NCBI GenBank assembly: GCA_000708835.1
Contig: DF237058.1
Location: 1 to 64,000, forward strand
Source: Klebsormidium nitens
Lineage: Eukaryota > Streptophyta > Klebsormidiophyceae > Klebsormidiales > Klebsormidiaceae
Direction of reading: 5' to 3'
Length of the DNA stretch: 64,000 bases
Shown: positions 37,514-47,908 of the stretch, piece by piece
How the letters are laid out: every line of letters starts with the position of its first letter
How positions within the stretch are numbered: position 1 is the stretch's first letter
Notes under the pieces: generated by a model
Databases searched by the model: none
The model's input: only the letters and a program-made list of their open reading frames with translations
Told to the model about the DNA's origin: nothing
Made by a program: the position numbers and the translations under genes

Positions 37514-39871
37514 TTAAAGGCGCTTCTGCATATCGAAGACTATACATTCAATCATCCAAGCGGTTTCGTTCTCGTTTACTTTGACCTTGGGTGTTTAAAA
37601 GCTTCTTACCTTCGGGCCAATCATTGGCAGCTTGTCCTTGTTTCCCCACCGATCCAATCTTCTCAGAATCCAGTTATCGTCGACGGGCTTCAAACGGGAC
37701 ATCTTCTCCCCCTCCTTGTTTACATACACCTCCCTGCGATGTGAATGCCCTCGTCGCAGTCAGAGTCGCCATGCTGATCTTCTTCTGGCGCCTTTTCACA
37801 CTGTCGTTGTGTGCACATAACGAAACGTCTTTGCTGGGGCTTTTACGCGTGTGCATGCAGCAAACCAAAACTACGAAAGCTTTTTGAATCGCCGCTTGTA
37901 GAACGTGCCGTTTAGACCATTCTTCCAGACGCTTCGTCTAAAGCAAGTCTTGTGAAGCTTGCTTTCTCAGCTCGATTGTTGCTCTCACGGGCCACTAGGT
38001 TAGGGGTCCGTTTTGTTGACCAACTTCATCTGGAAAGACTCGGTCTACAAGGGTACTGCTTACCTGTCTCCCAATCGAATCTGTGCCTCCCGAATCGTCC
38101 TCCTCCTCTCGACTCGCTTCTCTGCCTGAAAGCAAAAAGAATAACGTTCGGGGCTCACTTACAGTCTGGTTGGAAACACGTCCTTTCGACCATATATTTT
38201 CCCAATCAATCTCGAGCTTCATACTCTTATCAAACTTCTAGAAGTGAGTATTGAAGCAACAAAGTTCGTGGGTCGGGGGTGTAAGTCCTTACAAGTGCAA
38301 CAGCTGAGAAGACGAGAACACGCAAGCCTTGCTCTCGAGGAAAGGGAAATGACCAAGCAGAAGTTCCGTGCTAACCTGTGCCCCTTCCCAGGTGTATGCG
38401 CCGGCAAAGAGTATCAACCCGACCAGGTTAATAGCAAGGTTGTATTGACCTCCGTCTTCAACCTGCACAGTCAGCAAAAGACGACTGTTCGATTGTGGCA
38501 GGTCGATGCAGAATCATTGCCTGAAAAGACATGAGCTGCTATGTTTGGGATCTGACGTTCAAGGTGATCATCCTGGACGAACTACGGCTTCTTTTATACC
38601 TCTAATCACCTACCTAACTGGAAGGTTGCCATGTCTTGCCGGTTGCCCTTACGAGAGACTGGTGATCTATCATCCAAAGGTATCAAAGGATGGGCATACT
38701 TCTTCAAAGACACCAGCAAGCTGAAAAGATTTTCATCCAAGGAGATGGACTGCTGCTACGGCTGAAAACCTGGCTGCAGAAGTCTACCTGCTGAGCTAAA
38801 ACGTCAGAAAAGGCTTCAAAAGCAAAGGGCCCGAAGCTTCTGGAAAATGGCTGTTGCTCGACCCAAGTTTTTGAAAGGATTTACAAAAAAGCCTCCAATT
38901 GAGGAAGATTAGGGCGAGAGGACAAAGCTTTTGTAACGTGGCCATTCGGCCCAAAATGACATGTATAATCTCTTTTGTGCTTTCACCTACCTGCAGGGCT
39001 GGATTTTGGAGCAGCTTTGTGAGTGCTATCACACTTGCCACTGTGCAGGACACGGCGCCTGCTGCAAAGTAGACCCTGCGGGAGAGATGTGTTCGACTCA
39101 GCAGCCCCTGAATTAAAAGCGCCATACACATCTCCAGATTGGCCCAGGCAATGCGAAACTGTAGATACTGTACCTCGTTGATACTACTTAGAGCTGAGTC
39201 CTTCACTCGCCGGGGGGGCAAGGACATAAAATATGCACTAACCTCTGGAGCTCAAATTGCAACTTTCAGAACGTAAGGGTGTCTGCTCAGGGCAAAGAAC
39301 GATGCGGGTGGTTGTGCCATGGCGTCCATTGGGGCTTCAGTCTAAGTTTTGTCTCAGTGCTACATCTAATCTGCGTGTCCACGACCTTCTGGAAAGAAGC
39401 CCGCACTTGAAAGGCTCACCTCCGGAGCTGCCGGGGCACAAGGTAGTCAAACCACGTGCGCGCGTCTTTTAGCTCGTCTTCCATCTTCGTTCTTCGCTCC
39501 CGCTCTTCAGCAGAGATTGGTCTCTTCACCTTGACAGATTCCACTTTCATCTGACTTTCTTGTGAGGCATCCTTCTCTGCAACCCGCACAGTGCCCTGAT
39601 CATTTCTCTTTGCCTGCTCTGGACTGCTAGATTCAGCATTGCTATTTTCATCAGAAGCGCGAATCAGCAGTGTTCTTCTCTTCTTCCAGCTTTTTGCATA
39701 GCCTTGACGAGGTCTCCTGCAGATAGCCTTCGGCCAGTGCTGCGAGTGGCTAGATCTGCTGATGTGAGCTGCATTCCGCAGCAAGCGACCTCCGTGCGGC
39801 AATCGTACGAGGGGCTCCAAATGTAATGCAGACGCGCTGGCAGCAGCACAACAATGTAAAGCGTCTGCCAT
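37514..39871 (-). CDS. Plastid membrane protein with LPA1/REP27-like (DUF3493) domain
   Basis: Six exons (39871-39420, 39075-38991, 38462-38376, 38125-38064, 37733-37610, 37525-37514) give 273 residues in phase. The first about 85 residues are Ala/Ser/Arg-rich and resemble a chloroplast transit peptide. A charged linker follows, then two membrane segments: YFAAGAVSCTVASVIALTKLL (about 152-172) and YNLAINLVGLILFAGAY (about 186-202). After these come a basic helix and a conserved-looking tail with DDNWILRRLDRWGNKDKLPM. The paired helices resemble the domain shared by LPA1/REP27, which help assemble photosystem II, but the TPR region of LPA1 is absent, so the family call is tentative. The last exon is only 12 nt (Lys-Arg-Leu-stop) and is the least certain part; the protein would otherwise end a few residues into intron 5. 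Confidence 0.65.
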
Positions 39872-40328
39872 GCTGCCACTGCCCTTCCACTCTGCCCCCA
39901 CTTGGCCTCCTAGAAAAAGATTCCACACAAAGCTATCCAGAAAAAGGATTTGGTCAGCAACTCTCGAGCTTTTCCAGCTTGGGACGCATGCATGCATATC
40001 AATCAATTTATATAATTCGCTTGCTTATGTATCTGGACAACCAGTATTCGTCAGAGTATGCCGTGGTCATTCTGCCTGCTCTTGCCGTTCTTCCCGACCT
40101 TGGCAGTCCGGAAGCTCTTGTTTGAGGACCATTGGTGTCAGCGCTGCCATGCCGGTTCCTTCAATCTCGTTCAATCCCGTCAGCATTTTTGAGATTTTGG
40201 AAGTTTTCAGCCGAATATTGCAGGAAAAAGTGTGCCCAGCGCAGCTGCCAGCTAGGTCGTCTGTTTCATTCGGAGAGGCTAATTTCTGATGCTCTCTGAT
40301 CAATGCTTTCTGATCCTCTGTGAAAGCA
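39872..40328. promoter_or_regulatory. Divergent interval between the LPA1-like and NUDT14-like genes
   Basis: These 457 nt separate two outward-facing start codons and should contain both promoters. A GCATGCATGCAT run lies at about 39987-39998 followed by an AT-rich stretch. No other element is convincing. Confidence 0.5.
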
Positions 40329-41453
40329 ATGCTCAGGCGATTCATGGGGTTTCCTGCTTGCGCCTCAGCTCTACCCAACGTTTCCCACACATCGTCCACC
40401 ATCAAAGGGGTTGCTGTCACCCAGCATAGCGGCATAGTACCAGCACCTGCATGCATAGCCACAGCAACGCTGCAAAAGTCTCCTCAGCGGACTGCATTCA
40501 GGCCTGACTCGTCTTTCTTTGGTCGGGCCAGGGTTTTGAGATCTGAGCTTTCAGGTACCCAGTGCAACAATTACGCATCGAAGCGGCTGCAGAAGATTGC
40601 ACTTGGAACTGTTCCAAGAGTGCGACCCGCTGGTCAGACAGCGAGACCAATTACAGCAATGGCCTCAGCCGCTGTTGATCAAGGGGAGGTGAGGGCTGAT
40701 GAGGGGCCCACACCGGCCAGTCCGTCTGGGCCAGGATACGAGCTGATTGGGAAGAGTGGTGTCAAGATCATTGACATCGCCGCGAAAGGCCTGGAGGTAA
40801 CAGCAAACAGTATCTCGGGGCTGCGAGTGGAGCCTCTCCCGGGACCGTCCGCTTTCGTAAAGCCGAAGAGCATCTACTTTCAGCAGCAAACACGAAAGAG
40901 AAGATGGGACATGGTCGAGTCACACCCATCGGTATCCATTCTTTTGTACCATAAAGGATTCAAGGCTGCGCTTCTAGTCAGGCAGTTCCGGCCGGCAGTC
41001 TACGTTTCAGAAACGAAGAGGGTGCAACTAGAGGAGGGGCCCACTGCCACCCTTCCGCTCACAGGAGCTTTCACTTACGAGCTGTGCGCTGGCATCGTCG
41101 ACAAGCCTGGCTTGAAACTAGAGGAGATCGCAAAGGAAGAGATCAGGGAAGAGTGCGGGTACGATATCCCCTTGCAATCTATCCGAAAGTTGACGTCATG
41201 GCTGTCAGCAGTTGGCATCAGCGGTGCTCGCCAGACTTGCTACTATGCGGAGATCGATGAGTCGATGAGAGCCGGTAGGGGAGGGGGAAATCTGGTAGAA
41301 GGAGAGGAAATTGATGTAGTCGCTCTGCCAGTAGACCAGATTGACAAGTTTATCATGGATGAGAGCATCCCCAAATCGACAGGGGTGATGTGGGCCACTA
41401 CGTGGCTGCTAGCGAAGCTAAAGGATGAGGAAAGCAGGCAGAAAAGTTCATGA
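40329..41453 (+). CDS. NUDT14: NUDT14-type Nudix hydrolase (UDP/ADP-sugar diphosphatase), single exon
   Basis: An uninterrupted reading frame from ATG 40329 encodes 374 residues; a GTG nine bases earlier is in frame but is not a plausible nuclear start. The Nudix box starts at about residue 255 (GIVDKPGLKLEEIAKEEIREECGY); as in NUDT14 it deviates from consensus at the REU position (EEI). Upstream blocks SVSILLYHKGFKAALLVRQFRPAVY and downstream SAVGISGARQTCYYAEI, NLVEGEEIDVVALP and IPKSTGVM match NUDT14, which cleaves nucleoside-diphosphate sugars to sugar phosphate and NMP. The first about 110 residues are Ala/Ser/Arg-rich before MASAAVDQG, suggesting an organelle presequence. It is the only intronless complete gene in the window. 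Confidence 0.9.
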   Translation: MLRRFMGFPACASALPNVSHTSSTIKGVAVTQHSGIVPAPACIATATLQKSPQRTAFRPDSSFFGRARVLRSELSGTQCNNYASKRLQKIALGTVPRVRPAGQTARPITAMASAAVDQGEVRADEGPTPASPSGPGYELIGKSGVKIIDIAAKGLEVTANSISGLRVEPLPGPSAFVKPKSIYFQQQTRKRRWDMVESHPSVSILLYHKGFKAALLVRQFRPAVYVSETKRVQLEEGPTATLPLTGAFTYELCAGIVDKPGLKLEEIAKEEIREECGYDIPLQSIRKLTSWLSAVGISGARQTCYYAEIDESMRAGRGGGNLVEGEEIDVVALPVDQIDKFIMDESIPKSTGVMWATTWLLAKLKDEESRQKSS

Positions 41454-42408
41454 TGTTTTCAACAGCCTGAGTACAATTCTTGTCCTCATGACATGGCAAT
41501 CATGATATCTAATTTAGTTGGGCCAATTGGATGGTTCTTACACCAGATTACCTCCACTCTTACAAACGGTACAGACCAGTTCCTGTCATATTATTGTGAT
41601 CATCTCACAAAGCTAGTGCATGCTATGTTTTGTGCTTTGCTGCATTGAATCACTATCATATGCCAGATCTAGAAGAACCTCAGTGCAGGATGCGAAGGAC
41701 ATATTGAGGATGGTATATATACTGGTAACCTTACTACGGTCCTTAGATTGCAGAAACTGATCAAGGATTGTATAATACTAGGAAGTGCGTCACGGCGCGA
41801 CCATGCGTTATTATTGGGCCGCCCCCAAGCTGCCCGATCCTTATTCGATAGTGTGTGTGACTCATATGCCAGGTGCACTGCTTTCATTCCGTTCGAAACT
41901 TAGTATGAATGCCCGACTTTGCACATGCCAGGCCATGGGGCCGGCCGGCCTTGCATGTGATCGTTCCCCCGTTTAGCATCTGCATGAAAATTTCAAACCA
42001 TGAAAACGTCAATATTATGCTTATTACCATGCAGAAGTTGATTCGGTCACTAAGACAAATTGTAGAGGGCAATTTATTTAACCTGCATGCTTAATGCCAT
42101 TCCGGCTTCGATCAATCACCGCCCTCGGGGCAAGTTGTTAGTATCGATCATATGTCCTACCGCAACACAAGCAATCAGAACACTATCTTATACTTTTTCC
42201 TAACACCAACAACGTTAATTTGCGCAGCTGAGGTCTCTGTCCTGACTCTAACTTATGTACCTTCATCATGATGTACAGTGCAATGGAGTTCTGAAACAGT
42301 GGACCCAGCTTCGGCCTAGCAAACGGCCGCCGCTTATTGGCGCACACAATCAACCCACAGGATCAATTACCCTTCCGAAACCCACAATATCGAAGCAGCA
42401 GCATCTTT
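41454..42408. other. Convergent intergenic gap between NUDT14-like and SSL genes
   Basis: No supported gene. AT-rich, with many TGCATG/CATGCA-type words (about 41618, 41950-41985, 42030, 42082). Expected to contain both 3' UTRs. Confidence 0.5.
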
Positions 42409-45400
42409 TCATTGCCGCTCTAGCATCCAGTCGCGGTCCGCCCCCGCCCCTTTCTTGTCCCTCGCCATGTCGTACACCCCAATGTACGGATTGAAAACGG
42501 AGCCCAAATAGAGCTTCCCGTTATGTTCCTCGACTTCACTAGCGGCGGCAAAAACGCGGCCCAGGCTGTCAATCAGTGCGTCCTGCGCCTTTCCGTCTTC
42601 GTCGATGTTGAGGATAACCCCGATCGGTTTGCCCACGTAGACGAGGTACCAAATGAAGGGCTTAAACGGGAGCTTGAAGCAGAAGGACCGAATGGACGGC
42701 CAATAGAAAATGGAGTCCTGCAGATACGAATCACGGAAGTGAATCAGAAACCTAAGCGACTTCGCGGGGGAAACCGGAATGATGAAGAACCCGAGAGCAG
42801 GAAGCTCAGAAACGACTGACTTGACCCACAAGGTAGAAAAGAGTGAATATTGGAAATGAAGCTTGAAGTTTGCGAGTTGAGGCAATGATGCTTGCTGGGC
42901 GACGAGTGAAATTGCACGTCGGGAGTATCCATTCCGTCGATGCTTTTGTTTGAGAATCAAAAGGCCTCCCTCTTGGAGGCTCCCGTACTCGTCGACCGTC
43001 AAATGCACGGGACTCGGTTCAGCATTGCTGGTTCGAGTGTAACATATAAACTACGAATCTCTATGGCCAGGCAGTCTTCTTCAAAGCAGCAAAGGGAACC
43101 ATTTCTTGCTTTCCGCCAAAATTGGATCGGCAAGCACTGACGAACCAATGTGACTCCTGGCCGCGACGTCGATCTTGAACAAAACGAGAGCACTTCTGGC
43201 GACCAGATATCTCGGAAAGCTAAGGAAATGTAGATCGCACGGAGCTCACCATGACTTTAGAGCGCCCGGTATGAAGCGCCACCCAAAAGCCACCCCTCCC
43301 GTCGGGGCGAATGTTGTCGGGGTATCCGGGCAGGTTGTCGAAAAAGACGTCGTGCGAGCCGGCGGTTGGGCCCTTCAGCCAGTACCGCACGATCCTGCAC
43401 AACGGATTCAGGGCGGTAAACTTCAGTCGTTCGGACCGTTCGAGAAAATTGGTATGGTTTGAACATCTCCGGCCACGGTTCAAAGATGCCCAATCGAGCG
43501 GTCCAGATATTCACACCCAAAGAGAATTTTGATCAGACGACACGTGCAGTCCAAACAATCGAACAGTTCACTCGGTCGATCCCGACGATCCAAAAGATGG
43601 GAGAGAAAATGATGAGAGATTGCACAAATCTAGACAAGACAACAACTGGATAGCTTGAATCCACCATTTTAAAGTTCAGCTCTTCCAGTCTGGGCGATTC
43701 AGGGCTTCATTCAATCGAAAAAGCTATTTAGGATTAAAAGCAGTCCACGCAGTCATCTAATTGATGCTGTTACGATAGGCAGTACTGTTCTGCGGGATCA
43801 AGCGAAGTTGGCTTGCTTTCTACTGGAGTCGGTTTAAACAGGAGGCTAATTGTCCGTTGTTTTCGTGATTATTAGGGTCGGCTTGATTAATATTCAGTTG
43901 GTCTAATGCAAACAAGCAACGGCAAAAGTGATCGAGTCGGATCTCAGTTGCTGGCTCGGCTGGAAAACACTCTGTCCAGATTAAAACGCACTTTCCTAGG
44001 GAGAAAGGAATATAAGCGCAAGGGTACTTCGTAGAATTAGGGCTAAAGCCAAAGTTCTTTCCAATCTGCAGAGCGAACAGAGCCCCGATGGCACAAAAGC
44101 ACCCGCTGACTCATCTTCGCAACAAATGGCATCGCTCACCTGGCAAGAGACAACTCGTTCACAAGCACAAACGACTCGTCCGAGGAAAGGGCGACCCCGT
44201 TCGCGAAGCGCAGCCCTTTTAGCAGGACGGTCGTCGTGTTGGTCGCCGGATCGTACTTGAGCAGGCGCCCCTCCGCCTGACCCTCGGCGAAGGCCAGGAT
44301 GAACTGCCTGCACGAATGGGGGGGTAACACGTGGCTAGGAACGGGCTCGTTTAGAGAAAGGTATACGTTCTTTCGCGCGCATAGAAGGTTCGTGGCAGGG
44401 TGTCTGGAAGCTTCAGTCGAAGACCGAAAACGTGCTCGCGTGGCTTCTTGCTGTCAAAACACGTCACTGCAGAGCGAGGTAACCCACACGATTGCAATGC
44501 AAGCCGAGCGAAGAGGCAGATTGGGAGCTGCCGATCGGAAAAGGAAAAGAGCCGTTCCCCCGATTAGCACTCACTCGCGCAAACTTATGGTACTCCATAT
44601 CGTCGCTCTCTTGTCCGATCAATGTCAAGGACGGCACTGGCCGTCTTCTATCGCAACGATCTGAGCCGTCCGATCGCCAATGCAAGTGCGGTTGCTACGC
44701 CCACTTTAAGCGCAACCAAACGATACGAAGGGGAAACAGAAGAGAAAGGCCAAGCCCAGTCCAGAACTAAAAGCACCCACCTTCGTTTCCATCGGGGGCT
44801 CGTATCCGTGAAGTAGACGCACCCATCGGACGCGATGTCGAGGTCGTTCGCGAACTGGAACCGCTGGCCTTCCGCTTCGTTGCTGATGACGGTTGCGAGG
44901 CCCCCCTCAGGGCCGACTTTCATGAGACCGAAATACGCGTCCATCAACCAGAGATCGCCGGTCCTGGATTTAGAAAAACGAGGTTAAGTCTCAATTTTAT
45001 ATTGTGTCAGGTGTATGTCGAGTGTTTAAAGTCCCCGGGCTCCAACAAACCAAAAACCTAAACCCAGATTCAACATGCTCCGCACCCGTACCCACCCTAA
45101 ACCCCCACATATCCACGTATCCACCAACCCCACCCGTCCCCCGGGCCTGAACCTAAGTCAACATAGCCGTAACTCAGCTTAAAATCGAGAGTACTAAAAT
45201 GAGGTGGCGCTTGGGAGTTTTCCAGATCCCCTGCTTTTGTTGAAAGGCCGCTCTACACTTCGTCTTTGCTTTCCACACTGCATTGTCTTTCTTACCAAAG
45301 GTCGACAAGAGAAATTCACACGCCTGAATCAGGACTCCAGCAGGGGTACGAATCGATCCCTGACGCTCGGCTGAATTGCGTTCCAATTTCTTAGACTCTG

Positions 45401-47581
45401 AAATGACTCGGAACAATGTGAGCGCGAAGCACAGAAGATGCCCTAGCTCGTTGTAAAAAAAGAGTTTGAGCTATCCCAAACACGTGACATCATGCTCTGA
45501 TATGCCACATGACTCCTCTTTATTCGAAGGGCACGCGCTCAGTAGACTCTGAAGACACAGCTTTGCATGCGGATTAGGGATGCGAGGCTGAGACTTCCAT
45601 ATTTGATTGATAGAGTGTTTATTGCCCAAGTAATGCAGGCCAGAACGTGCTTTTGGTTTGACTCCATTGCTTTACGTTCTGATAAATCACTGACCTCGTT
45701 CAAACATGTTCAATCAATCATGCAAGTTCACAAACCTTGGTTGACTTTGGTACACCCGGTTTGCGAATGAGAATGACGCTAGCCACGCTGCGCCGCAAAT
45801 TCGCAAAGTGGGGAGAAGAAATATCAAAACTTTCTGGAACACACGAAACATCATAGCTGGTCCGTGTTGATCTCTGGAAGGTATGAGTTCTAACAAAAAC
45901 GGAAAAAAGGGACAACGAGTAGGAAACTGAGAGAACAAGAGCGGACAAGGATGCTAATGGAGAGTCATGTCGAGGACTTGGATTCACCAAAGTTGTTCAT
46001 GATTCGAGTTGTGGATCTTTTGTGAAAATCGACTGGACGTGTTCCGTTTTAGCGGGTGGGCCACTTTCAACAATGACCGTCTGAAAACACCCTAGACACA
46101 CAACATACACAACTTACAGATCCGCAAAAAGGGATATCCGAATCAACGCGTTAAAAAAGGGGAAAGACAGCGCACCACACTCACTCTTGATGGAACTTCA
46201 AACCAAGCACCCTCCCGCAGGTGTCCTCCGCCTCTAGTTTGTCTCCACAGGCCGCGGACCGGTTGGTGCTCGTCCAAGCGAACGTCTCAAAGCTCTGTCC
46301 GTCGTCCGAAACTTTGATGATTGTACCATCGTTGATGCCGGTGTATGGCCCCTTCCCCTGAAGTTGTTCAAATTACGTGCATGAGAGAAATGCTTGAAGT
46401 GATCCAGCGGTGAAGAACGAGGCATGGTTGGAGCAGCACGAATACTCTCATTTGCTGCTAGCAGTTCAGAGTGTTGGGGTCCAAGTTGTGGACGGCAAGA
46501 TAGTAGATTTGGCTGACTTTCTCTGAAGAGTCAAAGACATTCACGGGGGTGAGGCCTTTGTCAACAGAGCTCTTCACATAAACAGGCAGTTGAAGTCAGG
46601 CGCCCGCCAACGCTACTAGTTTGTTTCTACTGAGATTGCGACCTGGGGAAATTTGGGGAGGTCCGACTTTGATTGAAGGTGTCATCCAGTCCGTTGACCT
46701 CAGAAGACTACTCCCAAATGGAGACATTGAATTCTTGCTCAAGATGCGAGCTGTATCTATTGCGACAGCGTAGACTTGAGACAGACTGGTTAACTGTACA
46801 AGCGGAGGACACGAGTCGTAGCTTGCCGGGCTATAAGAGAGTGACCCTGCCTCCTTGACTCTGTCGCATGAAACTTCAGCCAAAGCCCACAGGGCAGCCA
46901 TACCTTAAGCTGGTGACTTGATCCCTCCGCTTACCTACTTGATTATATAAGCAGGGCTTCCCTTCCTTTACTTCCGATCAATTACAGCTGTATTTACTTC
47001 TTTAACAGCACCGCACTTCAAATTTGCGCACTCCCAAAAATTGCCAGTCAGATGCAACTCAGATGCAACATGGCAGCACTGCCCCAGAAACCAAAACTAC
47101 ATTTGCAGTGTCCTTTTTCCAATCAGTAACAGCTGGTTGCCTTGCTTTTTCTCGAGGTCGCAGCATTGCCTATAGAATCAGTAGTTCACTACTTTTTCTC
47201 AAAGTTGCAGCATTGCCTATAAAACCTGTAGTCCACTGCAGCAAGACAAAGGATATGACTATCAAGCCTGCATGAATTGCTTATCTAATAAATCAACCAC
47301 GCAAACACACAGCAATCAAAGCATACACGCAGCACCAAATGGGCTCCTCTTGCCTGGGGATCAAACGCCATGCTCTCTGGACCCCGCAGCTTGCCTTCGA
47401 GCAGCCTCTCTGAGAAGGACAACCGGTTGCCCCTATCTAGGGACGCCACGTCATAGCGCAGCGGTTCCAAGCGGACAACCGCAGGGTTGAAGTCTGTGTC
47501 AGTGATTGGGCTCAGCTTCAGAGGATCAGCAATCAGCAGGGCAGTTAGGGCCACCAGGACAGTCAGCAGATAGCGCGCCAT
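42409..47581 (-). CDS. Strictosidine-synthase-like beta-propeller protein (SSL / APMAP family)
   Basis: Six exons (47581-47354, 46357-46185, 44963-44781, 44307-44140, 43394-43250, 42717-42409) give 401 residues in phase. An upstream in-frame Met at 47638 would add 19 residues. The N-terminus MARYLLTVLVALTALLIADPL is a signal peptide or signal anchor, so the protein enters the secretory pathway. Propeller landmarks: GPESMAFDPQGKGPYTGINDG, TGDLWLMDAYFGLMKV, FANDLDIASDGCVYFTDTS, LLKYDPATNTTTVLLKGLRFANGVALS, GYPDNIRPDGRGGFWVALHTGRS and a C-terminal YLGSVFNPYIGVY. Plant SSL proteins are esterase/lactonase-like or of unknown function; true strictosidine synthase activity is not implied. Intron 1 has a GC donor (CAG/GCAAGA). 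The gene is head-to-head with the WBP2-like gene. Confidence 0.92.
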
Positions 47582-47908
47582 TGAGCTCTTCCGTTGCTGC
47601 TGCAGGACCCTCCCTCCTGGAAAAAGCACAAGGCCCAAGGGGAACGCCAGCGTCTTGATCGAGCGAGTGGGTTTCCTTCCGCCTTTTAAGTTTTAGGGTT
47701 TCTTTCCAGTAGTCAGGATTTTAGGGTTTGACTTTCAAATTTCAGCTGCATGCTTTGCTTCTCTCCAAGCAGCTCATTCTTCGTCTTCAACTTCGAGAGT
47801 CCGTCCAAAGGAGAAAGTAGAGACGCGTTTAGCCAGCAAGGGCCGCTCAAACCTTCCATTGTTAGAACTGAGCGGAAGGGTTACCTTGCTCGCTACTGTG
47901 GGGCGAAG
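47582..47908. promoter_or_regulatory. Bidirectional promoter between SSL and WBP2-like genes, with two telo-boxes
   Basis: The 327-nt divergent interval contains TTAGGGTTT (reverse complement AAACCCTAA) at 47693-47701 and 47721-47729, 28 nt apart. The same paired arrangement of this plant promoter word occurs in the FGH/GSNOR interval. No clear TATA box is seen. Confidence 0.65.

Noticed and set aside
40320-40328. GTG at 40320 as start of the Nudix hydrolase
   Set aside because: A nuclear gene would start at the in-frame ATG at 40329; the GTG has no support.
45040-45150. CCCTAAA-like stretch in SSL intron 2 as interstitial telomere
   Set aside because: Only irregular single motifs among C-rich sequence; no tandem array.
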